Source: Brevundimonas sp. ASV9 (GTDB lineage: Bacteria; Pseudomonadota; Alphaproteobacteria; Caulobacterales; Caulobacteraceae). Taken from it: DNA of 64,000 nt. Numbering within the stretch: the first letter of the stretch is position 1; each line of letters opens with the position of its first letter. This document shows, piece by piece, positions 48,348 to 57,603 of this stretch. The stretch lies in contig NZ_JAELUF010000004.1 of NCBI RefSeq assembly GCF_016429195.1, forward strand, positions 1 through 64,000, written 5' to 3'. Under the pieces are notes generated by a model. It was not told the origin of the DNA, searched no databases, and saw nothing but the letters and a program-made list of their open reading frames with translations. Both the position numbers and the translations under genes were made by a program.

Positions 48348-49229
48348 TTACGCCCCCTTGTCGAGCTGACGCGAGATGCCGTTCAGCAGCTCAGCGGCGA
48401 AGCCGTCGGCGCGCGTGCCGTAAGCAGCGATGCGGGTGTTGAAGTAGTTGTAGAACACAACGGCCGGGATAGCGGCGAACAGACCGATACCGGTGGCCAG
48501 CAGAGCCTCAGCGATACCGGGAGCCACGACGGCCAGGTTGGTGGTGTTCGACTGGGCGATGCCGATGAAGGAGTTCATGATGCCGTACACGGTGCCGAAC
48601 AGACCGACGAACGGACCGATCGAGCCGACCGAAGCCAGGAACTGCTGGCCGCCCGAAAGGCGCAGGGCCAGACCGGATTGCACAGCGGCGACAGCCGACT
48701 GAGCGCGGGCCATGGCCGAGTCGAGGTGATCGCCGGTGACCGACAGACCCGATTGACGCGACAGTTCGATTTCCTCGGTGGCGGCGGCGGCCATGTCGGC
48801 CAGCGGGTTGCCGTCGAACTCTTCCTGAGTCGAGACAGCGCGCATGTCGGCGATGGTGCGGGCACCGCGGAAGTTTTCGAGGAAGTTGTCGGTCTTGCGG
48901 TTCAGGGCGCCGAACTCGAACAGCTTGATGAGCAGCAGGGTCCACGACAGGATCGAGGCCAGCAGCAGGCCGGCCATGACGACCTTAACGACGACCGTGG
49001 CTTCCATGAACATGGAGATCGGGGTGATGTCGCCGTGACCGCCGCCGACGGCGTCGTTCACCGTTGCGGGATCAGCTTCGCCGGCAGCCGGAGCGGCGGC
49101 TGCGGGAGCCGCAGTCGAGGCGGCCGGGGTGGGCTCGGCCGGGGCCTGGGCCAGGACCGGCGAGCTCGCCATCAGCGCGGCGGCGCCGGCCATGGCGAGA
49201 AGGATATTCGTCTTTTTGCTGTTCAGCAT
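48348..49229 (-). CDS. exbB: ExbB/TolQ family proton channel with N-terminal signal extension
   Basis: 293 residues from the ATG at 49229 (after AGGAACTGG). A signal-like N-terminus (to about ASSPVLAQ) and an Ala/Pro linker precede the first core helix, then the MotA/TolQ/ExbB domain with GSIGPFVGLFGTVYGIMNSF and ATGIGLFAAIPAVVFYNYF. Longer than E. coli ExbB by the N-terminal extension, as in related alphaproteobacteria. Confidence 0.95.
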   Translation of the reverse strand: MLNSKKTNILLAMAGAAALMASSPVLAQAPAEPTPAASTAAPAAAAPAAGEADPATVNDAVGGGHGDITPISMFMEATVVVKVVMAGLLLASILSWTLLLIKLFEFGALNRKTDNFLENFRGARTIADMRAVSTQEEFDGNPLADMAAAATEEIELSRQSGLSVTGDHLDSAMARAQSAVAAVQSGLALRLSGGQQFLASVGSIGPFVGLFGTVYGIMNSFIGIAQSNTTNLAVVAPGIAEALLATGIGLFAAIPAVVFYNYFNTRIAAYGTRADGFAAELLNGISRQLDKGA

Positions 49230-49762
49230 AATTCGCCAGTTCCTGCTTGGTCTGACTCGTGGAACCAAAGGTGCGGCCATAGTCAGCGACCGCCCCCCAA
49301 CCTGAAATGTTTCCTTCAACGCGCCCGTCCTTTCGAGGATCAGAGCCCGCTGAAATCTTCGGTGGAGATCGAAACGGTCGCCCGCCTCGTCTCCGCTGGT
49401 CGAACCTTCGGAGACACGTCTCCGGCGATCCGCATTAACGTCTTCTTGCGAAGGCGCCTCAACCCTTTGACGAACCCTTACCGGAGCGTCAAGGGACAAG
49501 AGGGGCTTTTAACCCGTCGAGAGACATGGAGAAAAGTTCCACCAACCGGCGCATTAGAGTGCAGCCGCGCGACATTTTGATGATGATCTGACGTCAGATG
49601 GAGCAAGTTTGTTCAAAACGGACATCCTGAGCGTGATCATTTCCCGATATGGCGAATGTCGGGCTGATCGCTGCACGCCGGCTGAAAACCCCAGGGCGGC
49701 GCAAAGGCCGCAGCGCAGGATCATGCGCTCGAAACAATTGATTTTCACGATGTAGGAAAAGA
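49230..49762. other. Intergenic region upstream of exbB, 533 bp without a convincing gene
   Basis: No supported protein gene. It holds a perfect 14-bp palindrome ATCTGACGTCAGAT at 49586-49599, a direct repeat AAGGGTT-N5-AAGGGTT on the reverse strand near 49465-49485, and TTGACG-like boxes in inverted orientation around 49467-49492. The exbB promoter must lie here but I cannot pick it. Confidence 0.5.
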
Positions 49763-49838
49763 TGGTGCCTGGAGGCGGGTTCGAACCACCGACACGCGGA
49801 TTTTCAATCCGCTGCTCTACCAGCTGAGCTATCCAGGC
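49763..49838 (-). tRNA. tRNA-Phe (GAA)
   Basis: Acceptor stem GCCTGGA/TCCAGGC, anticodon loop TTGAAAA (GAA), intact T arm and encoded CCA at 49763-49765. Confidence 0.96.
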
Positions 49839-49865
49839 GCCGACGCGGCGTCGCGAGAGGCGGGT

Positions 49866-50066
49866 CTATAGGGGAGGCTTTTCCGCCTGTCCAGCGCCCA
49901 ATTCGCCCTTTTCGTCATCATCTTGCGCACCCTCGTCCAAGGCGACCGGAATGGCGTAGGCGCCGGTGAACCAGCGTTGAAGATCCACGTCCGAACAGCG
50001 GCGTGAGCAGAAGGGCTTGTACTTGGGATCGGCGTCGGCCTTGCGGCAGATAGGACAGGAAGCCAC
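49866..50066 (-). CDS. yacG: DNA gyrase inhibitor YacG
   Basis: 66 residues with the zinc-binding pattern C-x2-C-x(n)-C-x3-C (CPICRKA ... FCSRRCSDVDLQRWF). YacG binds GyrB and blocks DNA binding. It follows the RNase G-like gene closely on the same strand, as elsewhere in alphaproteobacteria; an acidic tail follows the zinc ribbon. Confidence 0.93.
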   Translation of the reverse strand: MASCPICRKADADPKYKPFCSRRCSDVDLQRWFTGAYAIPVALDEGAQDDDEKGELGAGQAEKPPL

Positions 50067-50069
50067 GGC

Positions 50070-51104
50070 TCAACCCTCTTCTATTCGTACACGTCCTGGC
50101 GGGATCGCGGCATCGGCCTGGATCACCGCTCGCGGTCCCAGATAGGACGCCAGTGGGTCAGCGATCAGGGCTTCTTCGGGCGCGCAACGCGCGGTGATGC
50201 GTGGCGATAAGGTATCGGCCAGAAGCTGTCGCCGCAAAGCGCGTACGACAGATATGGCCCGCGTCTGGACCGAGGGCCGTCGGCCGGCGTCGAGCAGAAG
50301 CTCCTCGATCGGCGTGCGACGCCAGGGAAGCGACATCTGCAACAGGCCGAATCGACTGACGGGTCCGAAGACGGCCTGGTGTTCGTGGCTGAACGCGGCC
50401 CGCGCGACCTTGGACTGCGCCTCGGCGTCCTGACCGTCCCCAACCATGTCGATGACGACCAGGCCACCCCAGTTCCGCAGGCCGATCAGCCGCGCCGCCT
50501 GTTTCAACCCCTCGCGATTCGCAGCCGCCCTTGCCTGTTTCGGATCACGACCGGGGGTGGAGGTGAAGTCGATGTCCACAGCCACCAAGGCGCGCGTGCG
50601 TTCGATCGCGAGATCGATTCCATGCGAGGCGAAAACGATCGATTGAGCCAGAGCCTCCTCCTCCGCCTCGACCACGGCGTCGATAGCGGCGATGCCGGTG
50701 ACTGATTCCTCGCCGGGCGCGAGATCGCGCAACTGTTCGGCGATGCTGGGTGCGGGCTGAATCAGCCGAGGCGTCCCCTCCCCCACCCCCAGACGACGAA
50801 CCACCGCCCCTTTCCCGGCACGAGGTTCGGCGATGACGACGACTTCCAGCCGTTGGCCTTGGGTAATTCGGTCGTTTCTCGGGAAGGGAAGAAAAGCGGC
50901 GGTCTGTGCGGCGATATCGACAAAGGCGCCGCGCAAGCCGGGGTTCACCTCGATGACACGCCCCACCAAACGGGCGCCGAGCCGGGTCTGCGCCACATCA
51001 TCGTCGCGGTGGATTAGAAGATGAGTATAGCGGCCGTCGCGCATGATGGCGGCACGCGTCTCGCCAGGCGTCTCGTCGAGGAAGACCTCGACTGCGCCGC
51101 TCAT
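50070..51104 (-). CDS. Short ribonuclease E/G-like protein
   Basis: 344 residues, shorter than E. coli RNase G (about 490). S1-like part (GRVIEVNPGLRGAFVDIAAQTAAFLPF) and the catalytic core with metal-binding Asp residues in VAVDIDFTS and VVIDMVGD. The zinc-link cysteines of RNase E/G are not visible; it stops after the core, so tetramer formation as in RNase E is doubtful. 4-nt overlap with maf. Confidence 0.88.
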   Translation of the reverse strand: MSGAVEVFLDETPGETRAAIMRDGRYTHLLIHRDDDVAQTRLGARLVGRVIEVNPGLRGAFVDIAAQTAAFLPFPRNDRITQGQRLEVVVIAEPRAGKGAVVRRLGVGEGTPRLIQPAPSIAEQLRDLAPGEESVTGIAAIDAVVEAEEEALAQSIVFASHGIDLAIERTRALVAVDIDFTSTPGRDPKQARAAANREGLKQAARLIGLRNWGGLVVIDMVGDGQDAEAQSKVARAAFSHEHQAVFGPVSRFGLLQMSLPWRRTPIEELLLDAGRRPSVQTRAISVVRALRRQLLADTLSPRITARCAPEEALIADPLASYLGPRAVIQADAAIPPGRVRIEEG

Positions 51105-51682
51105 GAACGCCAGCCGACGCCGTGCAGAAGCTGGACGGCCTCATAGACGGGCAGGCCCATCACGGACGGATGGCTGCCGACGATGCGCTGGATGAAGGCG
51201 GCCGCCGGCCCCTGGATGCCATAGCCGCCGGCCTTGCCGCGCCAGTCGCCCGTGGCGACGTAGGATGCGATCTCGTGGTCCGACAAGGGTTTGAAGGTCA
51301 CGCGGGTTTCGTTGACGCGCGACGATAGTTTTCCGTCGCGCCAGACGGCGACGCCGGTGAAGACGCGGTGATTGCGGCCGGACAGCAGTTTCAGAAAGCG
51401 CGTCGCCTCGGCCCCGTCCGCCGCCTTTTCCAGAAAACGACGCCCGACAGCGACAACCGTATCGGCGGCGATGACCACCGCGTCGGGACGGCGTTTTGCG
51501 ACAACCAAGGCTTTCGAGGTGGCGAGCCGTTCGGCCAGACGCGGCGGGGTCTCGCCCTTCAGAGGCGTTTCGTCGATGTCGGCGGGATCGATATGGTCGG
51601 GCGTGATCCCGACCTGCGCCAGCAGTTCGATGCGGCGCGGGCTGGCCGAAGCCAGCGCCAGTTCGGGGCGACCCGCAGCCAC
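51101..51682 (-). CDS. Maf-type nucleoside triphosphate pyrophosphatase
   Basis: 193 residues, GTG start immediately after the infA stop. LASASPRRIELL start, the ITPDHIDPADIDE block, SKALVVAKRRPDAVVIAADTVV and FTGVAVW are the Maf fingerprint. It hydrolyses non-canonical or UTP/dTTP-type nucleotides; in this genome group it sits between infA and the RNase gene. Confidence 0.94.
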   Translation of the reverse strand: MAAGRPELALASASPRRIELLAQVGITPDHIDPADIDETPLKGETPPRLAERLATSKALVVAKRRPDAVVIAADTVVAVGRRFLEKAADGAEATRFLKLLSGRNHRVFTGVAVWRDGKLSSRVNETRVTFKPLSDHEIASYVATGDWRGKAGGYGIQGPAAAFIQRIVGSHPSVMGLPVYEAVQLLHGVGWRS

Positions 51683-51901
51683 TTACTTGAAGCGATAGGT
51701 GATGCGACCCTTGGTCAGGTCGTAGGGGGTCATTTCGACCAGCACCTTGTCGCCGGCCAAAACGCGGATGCGGTTCTTGCGCATCTTGCCGGCGGTGTGG
51801 GCGATGATCTCGTGGTCGTTCTCGAGCGTCACGCGGAAGGTGGCGTTCGGCAGCAGTTCGCTGACGGTGCCGGGAAACTCGAGCAGTTCTTCCTTAGCCA
51901 T
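51683..51901 (-). CDS. infA: Translation initiation factor IF-1
   Basis: 72 residues from the ATG at 51901 (after GAGAGG), an S1-type OB fold: [51 protein letters not shown]. Essential; fills the A site of the 30S subunit during initiation. Upstream frame to 51940 is not part of the protein. Confidence 0.98.
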   Translation of the reverse strand: MAKEELLEFPGTVSELLPNATFRVTLENDHEIIAHTAGKMRKNRIRVLAGDKVLVEMTPYDLTKGRITYRFK

Positions 51902-52004
51902 GCGGCCTCTCACGCCCGTTGAATATGCGTTCGACCCCACGCCGGGCGGGCGCGAGGGGCGGAATGGACGGGCCTAATGCCCGAAATCACAGAGATAGTC
52001 GAGG

Positions 52005-52472
52005 TCAGCCGCGACGGTAGAGGGCGCAGAGCAATGTAAACAGGCGCCGCGACGTCTCATGATCGACCACGATCTTGCCGTTCAACCGCGTCTTCAGTTG
52101 CTCGGCCCCTTCGTTGTGAAGGCCGCGTCGGCCCATATCGACCGATTCGATCTGGCTGGCCGAGGATCCGCGAAGAGCCTCATAGTAGCTGTCGCAGATC
52201 ATCAGATAGTCTTTGATTACGCCCTTCAGCGGCGTCAGGCTGATGGCGTAGGTGCGCGTGAAGTTCTCGCCGTCGATGTCGAACACCAGACGATTGTCCT
52301 GAAGCGACAGCTTCAGCCTGTAGGGTCCGCCCTCGGCGCCGACGGGCTCGAAGCTGTTCTTCTCGACCAGATCAAAGATGGCGACGCGACGCTCGTGCTC
52401 GATCTCGGCCGTCGCCGCAGGCAGGGTGGCGGCGTCCAGTTCGACCGAGGCCAGCTTGTGATCGGCGCTCAT
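52005..52472 (-). CDS. UPF0262 family protein
   Basis: 155 residues from the ATG at 52472. The pattern RRVAIFDLVEKNSFEP, YRLKLSLQDNRLVFDI and RRLFTLLCALYRRG matches UPF0262. In many alphaproteobacteria it stands next to hisD, which I do not see here; this is from general knowledge. Start overlaps the DUF2948 stop by 4 nt. Function unknown. Confidence 0.9.
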   Translation of the reverse strand: MSADHKLASVELDAATLPAATAEIEHERRVAIFDLVEKNSFEPVGAEGGPYRLKLSLQDNRLVFDIDGENFTRTYAISLTPLKGVIKDYLMICDSYYEALRGSSASQIESVDMGRRGLHNEGAEQLKTRLNGKIVVDHETSRRLFTLLCALYRRG

Positions 52473-52954
52473 GCCGCAGTCCCTTCGTCCAGTTCGGGCG
52501 TGTCCAGGTGGGTCGGCGCGATCCGTGCGGGCCAGCGGTCGGAGATGTCCGTTACCACGGCGTCCAGGCATTCGACGTCGATTCGCAGATCACCGCCGCC
52601 GGCGAACATCAGAATGACGCGACCGCTCAGATCCTCGGTCGGAATGAATTCTAGCGCGAGCAGTTCGAGCGAGGCGTCAGGGCTGCGCGACAGGCGACGG
52701 CTTTTGACCGCCAGAACGTCGCCGAACTGCATGGCGCACATCACCCGCGTCCCGCCGCACTCCCAGCAGAAGCGGCTGAAGGCGATGGTCAGGGTCCGGG
52801 CCGCCTTTTCCCAGACGATGTCGACGGGGCGCAGGATCGCGTCCTGAAGGGCGGCGGAGATGATCTGAAGATCGTCGGCGTCCTCGGCCAGCAGACGCAG
52901 CGGTTCGACCGGCGCCTTGGCTTCGGGGATGACGCCGTCGATCTCAGTGCTCAT
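52469..52954 (-). CDS. DUF2948 family protein
   Basis: 161 residues from the ATG at 52954, inside the murA stop region. It contains the DUF2948 pattern [23 protein letters not shown] and the central [10 protein letters not shown] region, with Cys residues C-x2-C. Family function unknown; constant neighbour of murA in this class. Confidence 0.88.
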   Translation of the reverse strand: MSTEIDGVIPEAKAPVEPLRLLAEDADDLQIISAALQDAILRPVDIVWEKAARTLTIAFSRFCWECGGTRVMCAMQFGDVLAVKSRRLSRSPDASLELLALEFIPTEDLSGRVILMFAGGGDLRIDVECLDAVVTDISDRWPARIAPTHLDTPELDEGTAA

Positions 52955-54233
52955 CACCTGTTCCCTTTATGCGGCGGATGTCGGCTCCGCACGCGCCGAG
53001 CTTTTCTTCCAAACGCTCGAAACCGCGATCCAGATGATAGACGCGTCCGACCGTCGTTTCGCCCTCCGCGATAAGGCCCGCGATGACCAGGCACATCGAG
53101 GCCCGAAGATCCGTCGCCATAACCTGTGCGCCGTGCAGAACTTCGACGCCGGTGACGTGCGCCTCTCCGGCATGGACCGAAATGTCGGCTCCAAGTCGCG
53201 CCAACTCCGGCACGTGCATGAAGCGGTTTTCGAAGATCGTCTCGCGAATCGTGCTGACGCCCTCCGCCGTCGTCATCAGCGCCATGAACTGGGCCTGCAG
53301 ATCGGTGGCGAAGCCCGGATAGATGGCCGTCTCGACATCCACGGCCTTCAATCGCTGCTTCGGGTCGCGCTTGATCAGAACGCCGTCGGCGGTCGGCGAG
53401 ACCTCAACGCCCGCCTCGACCATCTTGTCGGTCAGCGAACCGATCAGTTCAGCCCGCGCCTTGGTCAGGCGCACCTCGCCGCCCGCCATGGCGGCGGCGA
53501 CCGCGTAGGAGCCCATCTCGATCCGGTCGGGAATCACCGACCAGGTCGTCCCGTTCAGCGACGAGACACCGGTGATGGTCAGCACATCGGTGTCGATTCC
53601 CTCGATCCTAGCGCCCATGGCCGTCAGACAGTGGGCCAGATCGCCGATCTCGGGTTCGCGCGCCGCACGGCGCAGGACGGTCGTGCCCTCAGCGAGCACG
53701 GCGGCCAGAAGCGCATGTTCGGTGGCGCCGACCGAAACGAAGGGGAACTCAATCTCGGCGCCCTTCAAGCCCTTGGGCGCGCGGGCGGTGACATAGCCTT
53801 CGTCCAGCTCAATCTCGGCGCCCAGCGCCGTCAGCGCCTGCAGGTGCAGATCGACCGGACGCGCGCCGATGGTGCAGCCGCCGGGCAGCGAGACCTTGGC
53901 CTCGCCGGTGCGCGCCAGCAACGGGCCCAGCACATTGAACGAGGCCCGCATCTGGCGAACCAGATCGTAGGGGGCGAAGGTCGAGGTCAGGTTCTTGGCG
54001 TGAAACAGGCTCTCCTGCCCGTCCGCCCCGTCCCGCTCGGTCACTTCGATGCCGAACTGGCGCAGCAACTGACCCAGGAACCGGGTGTCGGCCAGGCGCG
54101 GCATATTGGTCAGCAGCAAGGGCTGATCCGTCAGGATCGAGGCGGCCATCAGCTTGATGGCGGAGTTCTTGGCGCCGCTGACGGGAATGTCCCCGAAAAG
54201 CTGGGCGCCGCCCTGAATGGCGATGCTGTCCAT
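52944..54233 (-). CDS. murA: UDP-N-acetylglucosamine 1-carboxyvinyltransferase
   Basis: 429 residues from the ATG at 54233, preceded by AAGGACG; the frame extends to 54287 but the family begins MDSIAIQGG. Lys in [12 protein letters not shown] and the active-site Cys in [15 protein letters not shown] (fosfomycin target) are intact. First committed step of peptidoglycan precursor synthesis. Confidence 0.97.
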   Translation of the reverse strand: MDSIAIQGGAQLFGDIPVSGAKNSAIKLMAASILTDQPLLLTNMPRLADTRFLGQLLRQFGIEVTERDGADGQESLFHAKNLTSTFAPYDLVRQMRASFNVLGPLLARTGEAKVSLPGGCTIGARPVDLHLQALTALGAEIELDEGYVTARAPKGLKGAEIEFPFVSVGATEHALLAAVLAEGTTVLRRAAREPEIGDLAHCLTAMGARIEGIDTDVLTITGVSSLNGTTWSVIPDRIEMGSYAVAAAMAGGEVRLTKARAELIGSLTDKMVEAGVEVSPTADGVLIKRDPKQRLKAVDVETAIYPGFATDLQAQFMALMTTAEGVSTIRETIFENRFMHVPELARLGADISVHAGEAHVTGVEVLHGAQVMATDLRASMCLVIAGLIAEGETTVGRVYHLDRGFERLEEKLGACGADIRRIKGTGDEH

Positions 54234-54335
54234 GACGTCCTTAAGCGCGCCCGAGGCCAACGCCTCGGGGGGAAGGTTCTCTAGCAAGCCGGCGGGCGCT
54301 TGCCAAAGGGCTGCGTGATCGCGAGCCGATGACTT

Positions 54336-54533
54336 TCAGTTGCTGTCGCGCGGCGCGGCCGGCGTCCGCGCCGGCGCCTTGCGCCGCCGCAGATTCGCCC
54401 GGAGCGCCGAGGCCAGCCGCATCGCCTTTTCCGCCTTCGCCCGCGCTTTCTCGAAATCAGGACCCGATTCGACGATCGGCGTCGCCTGTGCGGCGGCGGA
54501 GGGCGTATCGGCGTCATGCGGCGTGCGAGTCAT
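54336..54533 (-). CDS. Small helical protein upstream of murA
   Basis: 65 residues: polar Thr/Ala-rich start, then an amphipathic helix FEKARAKAEKAMRLASALRANLRRRKAP and a Pro/Ala tail. The helix and the basic RRRK end look like a real conserved small protein rather than noise. No clear Shine-Dalgarno and no known family. Position fits a gene in the same orientation as murA, 102 nt upstream. Confidence 0.5.
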   Translation of the reverse strand: MTRTPHDADTPSAAAQATPIVESGPDFEKARAKAEKAMRLASALRANLRRRKAPARTPAAPRDSN

Positions 54534-54643
54534 GGCGCGATGATGCCGTGATCACGGGCCATGTCCAAACTTTCTTTCAGATCGTCAAAAAGCCGCTTCC
54601 CTCCCCGGAAGGGTTTGGCTATACGGCCGCTTCCTCAGTCGGG

Positions 54644-54718
<75 letters not shown>

Positions 54719-54729
54719 TCTGAGACTTG

Positions 54730-54757
54730 AAAAGGCCCGGCTTTCGCCGGGCCTTTT
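54730..54757. terminator. Intrinsic terminator after tRNA-Thr
   Basis: Stem AAAAGGCCCGGC/GCCGGGCCTTTT with TTTC loop followed by further T; usable on both strands, 11 nt after the tRNA. Confidence 0.88.
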
Positions 54758-54784
54758 TGAATTCCGGATCGGACGGAAAAGTCT

Positions 54785-55372
54785 TCAGTCGTAGCCGTAG
54801 AGGCCGCGGCGATAGGGATCGCGATCATCCGCATCGCCGTCCTTGCTCCAGCTGAACCCCATCGACATCGACCTGGTCGTGGTGTCGGCCCCATAGCCTC
54901 GACCGCGCCAGCCCCCGCCATAAGGCGAATAGAAGCCCGGTCCGCGCAGACCATAGCCGCCGTAGCCGTATCCCCAAGGTTCGTTGCGGCCTTCGCGGTA
55001 GGCGAGGTCCAGGCGGCCGTTCTCGCCGACGGGCAAGGAAACGGCCGCGCCATAGCTGCGATAGCCCCCGGTGCCGATCCCGGCCTCGACCATGCCATGC
55101 ATCTTGCGCTCGGCCGGCGCGCCCGGCTCTGCGCTTTCGTCGAAGGTTGCGCCAGGCGTGCGCGCGCTGATCCAGTTCTGGATCTGCTGTTCGGTGGTCA
55201 TGCCGTGAGGGGCGGCGTCCTGCGCTGTCGGCGCGGTCAACGACGCCTCAGGCGCCGCCGCCAAGGCCTGGGCCAGGGTGGGCGCGTTTGTCGGCGCCGT
55301 GGTCACCACGCCATCCGGATCACCGTCCGACGCCGCCAGCGCCAAACCCGCCAAGAGACTTGCGATCAGCAT
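54785..55372 (-). CDS. Secreted Gly/Tyr-rich protein
   Basis: 195 residues with a short signal peptide (cleavage near LALAAS). The middle is polar and Ala/Pro-rich; the part around residues 127-162 is a Gly/Tyr repeat region (GYGYGGYGLRGPGFYSPYGG). No family is recognised. It ends just before the tRNA-Thr terminator, in the opposite direction. Confidence 0.75.
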   Translation of the reverse strand: MLIASLLAGLALAASDGDPDGVVTTAPTNAPTLAQALAAAPEASLTAPTAQDAAPHGMTTEQQIQNWISARTPGATFDESAEPGAPAERKMHGMVEAGIGTGGYRSYGAAVSLPVGENGRLDLAYREGRNEPWGYGYGGYGLRGPGFYSPYGGGWRGRGYGADTTTRSMSMGFSWSKDGDADDRDPYRRGLYGYD

Positions 55373-55420
55373 AGGCCACCTCCGTTCGACATCATCCTAG
55401 CACAGCTATTGAGGCCAAGG

Positions 55421-55915
55421 TCAGGCGATGCCGTCGCCGCGGTTCAGGGGGTCCGGCAAGGCCTCGCCCTCGGCTACGAAACTGAGCGCGACCGAGTTGA
55501 TGCAATAGCGGTTTCCGGTGGGCGGCGGGCCGTCGGGGAAGACGTGACCCTGGTGGCTGCCGCACCGGGCGCATTGAGTCTCGATCCGGATCATGCCGTA
55601 GCTGGTGTCGCGGATTGCATGGACGTGCGCTTCATCGACCGGCTGGGTGAAGCTGGGCCAGCCGGTGCCGCTTTCGAACTTCGTTTCACTCTTGAACAAC
55701 GGCAAGCCGCATTCGCGGCAGCAGAAGACGCCGGCCCGCTTCTCGCCTAGCAGAGTGCCGCAGAAGGGCGCCTCCGTGCCATGGGAGAGCAGGACGCGCT
55801 TTTCCTCTGGGTTCAGATCGGCTTCAAGCCGGGCGCGTTCTTCGGCGTTCGGCGGGGTCAGGTCATAGCCCGACGGCGAACGGAGGGATTCGGAGGTTTG
55901 GGCGAGATCGGTCAT
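55421..55915 (-). CDS. msrB: Peptide methionine (R)-sulfoxide reductase
   Basis: 164 residues from the ATG at 55915; the frame reaches 55972 but family sequence begins near residue 10 of this start. Two Cys pairs for zinc (CCREC, CARC), the substrate-site WPSF and the catalytic Cys in NRYCINSVAL are present. Repairs methionine-R-sulfoxide in proteins. Confidence 0.93.
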   Translation of the reverse strand: MTDLAQTSESLRSPSGYDLTPPNAEERARLEADLNPEEKRVLLSHGTEAPFCGTLLGEKRAGVFCCRECGLPLFKSETKFESGTGWPSFTQPVDEAHVHAIRDTSYGMIRIETQCARCGSHQGHVFPDGPPPTGNRYCINSVALSFVAEGEALPDPLNRGDGIA

Positions 55916-55931
55916 GGACTGCAAATAAGAA

Positions 55932-55963
55932 GGGCGGGCCAAGGGTTCCACCCCTGCCCGCCC
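55932..55963 (-). terminator. Terminator after the S41-like peptidase gene
   Basis: Stem GGGCGGGC/GCCCGCCC (55932-55939, 55956-55963) with a smaller inner stem. On the reverse strand it is followed by TTCTTATTTG. It separates the S41 gene from msrB, which starts 17 nt later on the same strand. Confidence 0.7.
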
Positions 55964-55991
55964 CTCGTTCATTCGACCGACCGGTCCTTAC

Positions 55992-57476
55992 TTATTGGAA
56001 CAGCGTCCCGACCCAAGCGCGCACGGCCGCTTCGTCCGTCGCCGAGCCAGTGTAGGCAAGGCCTTGCGCCGGGGTGAAGGGCGCATCGTTGCCGCGCTGA
56101 CGCGTCGTCCAGGCCTTATGACCATAGGTCAGCTCGGCATAGTTCGACGGCAGGCGAAGCACGGTCGGCTCGATGAAGATCGAGTCCTCGGCGGTGACCG
56201 CTCCGGCCAGGCGCACGTTCGGCAGGCGTGTCAGCAGGTCCAGCGTATCCAGGCACCCACTCGTGCAGCCGCTGTCGACCAGGACCACGACCGGGCCCGC
56301 CACGGGGTTTGCTGCGCCCGTGTCCGCCACCGAAGGACGGCCCGGCATGGTGAAGGTCGGCTGATTGGCGGCCAGGGCCGAATCGAAGGAGGCGACGATG
56401 GCCTGGGTCTGTTCGATCACCGGGCCGGATTCGGCGACGAAGCGCGGGTCGGCCTGCATGCGGGCCAAGGTGTCGGCGAACCACTGACGGTTGGCGGGCG
56501 TGGCGCGGTAGGTGATCGAGCCGGCTTCAGGCTGACGGCTGACGGTGAACTCCGGCGTCCAGATGCGGTTGGCTAAGCCATAGCCCTTGCCCGTCGCATT
56601 CAGCGACGCGCCGTTTGCGCCGCGCAGATCGATGACCAGACCCTGCGTGCCGCGAATGGCGGGCAGTTGGGCTTCGACAGCGGCGTAGAAGGCGTCCCAT
56701 CCGGCGTCGTCAGCCAGGGTGTGAACGTTGATCCACGGACGGCCGTCGACCGTCTCGACCGACAACGGATTGGCGCCCGGCGTATAGACGGTGGCGCGAT
56801 AGGCGGCTTCCAGGCTGGCGGCGTCGGCCGGCTGGGGCTGCATCTGGAAGTCACGATCGCGACGCCCGACCTTGAAGGTGCACAGCGACGGAACGCCGCC
56901 GGTGAACGGGTTATTGCGATTCCACAGCAGATAGGGGGCGGTGCGGACACGTCCGGCTTCCGTCGTCAGGTCGCCTTCCCAGCGGTCCAGCCGCTCTTCG
57001 GCCAACTGAGCGGCGGTCTTGTCGCCGCACTTGACCAGGGTCGCGCCGAGCGGCGGCACGTTGCGAACGCCGGGCTTCACATAGGAGACGACATATTCGC
57101 CGTTGCGCCACGCCGTGGTCACGCCCGGCCAGCTGGTCGCGAAGAAGGGGCCAAGGCCTTCATAGGTCGGGCGAATCGCGATGTTCGAGTCGCGGAAGCC
57201 GTTGGCATAGTAGCGCATCAGATAGGCGTGGCTGTCGCCGCTGTTCACGCGTCCCACCTTGCCTTGCGCATCGGTCAGGCCGGCATCGATCCAGCTGCGA
57301 AACGCTTCGCTGGGCGCGCCGGGAATCACGGCGGCAGGGTGGTTGGCGGCCAGGGCGTCATGCGCGGCTTGGAGGTCTTGCTGCGCCAGGGCGCGAAAAT
57401 CCTGTGCGACAGCGGCGCCGGCGGCGACGGTCAGCGACAGAACGGCGGCCGATGCGGCGGCGATCATTCGGTTCAT
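55992..57476 (-). CDS. S41-like serine peptidase, secreted
   Basis: 494 residues from the ATG at 57476. Signal peptide cleaved after AVAQ. The later half resembles the S41 (tail-specific/Ctp-like) fold: LVIDLRGANGASL, GPVVVLVDSGCTSGCLDTLDLLTRL and GAVTAEDSIF. The candidate nucleophile Ser lies between two Cys in CTSGC, not in the usual SASE context, so activity is uncertain. No PDZ domain noticed. Solitary, with its own terminator. Confidence 0.78.
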   Translation of the reverse strand: MNRMIAAASAAVLSLTVAAGAAVAQDFRALAQQDLQAAHDALAANHPAAVIPGAPSEAFRSWIDAGLTDAQGKVGRVNSGDSHAYLMRYYANGFRDSNIAIRPTYEGLGPFFATSWPGVTTAWRNGEYVVSYVKPGVRNVPPLGATLVKCGDKTAAQLAEERLDRWEGDLTTEAGRVRTAPYLLWNRNNPFTGGVPSLCTFKVGRRDRDFQMQPQPADAASLEAAYRATVYTPGANPLSVETVDGRPWINVHTLADDAGWDAFYAAVEAQLPAIRGTQGLVIDLRGANGASLNATGKGYGLANRIWTPEFTVSRQPEAGSITYRATPANRQWFADTLARMQADPRFVAESGPVIEQTQAIVASFDSALAANQPTFTMPGRPSVADTGAANPVAGPVVVLVDSGCTSGCLDTLDLLTRLPNVRLAGAVTAEDSIFIEPTVLRLPSNYAELTYGHKAWTTRQRGNDAPFTPAQGLAYTGSATDEAAVRAWVGTLFQ

Positions 57477-57603
57477 GGGGTTTCCTGCGGCCTTTGATTT
57501 CAAGCTCGTGGGAAAGGTTAAACCCCATGCGTCCGGCGCTTGCCAACCCCGCCGCGCGGGATTTCGCCCGATTGTCACATGGGCTGCGGCGATGCGGCGC
57601 GCA

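Noticed and set aside
49554-49748. 64-residue reverse frame upstream of exbB
   Set aside because: No Shine-Dalgarno, odd composition with many Cys and Ser, no family; probably a chance frame.
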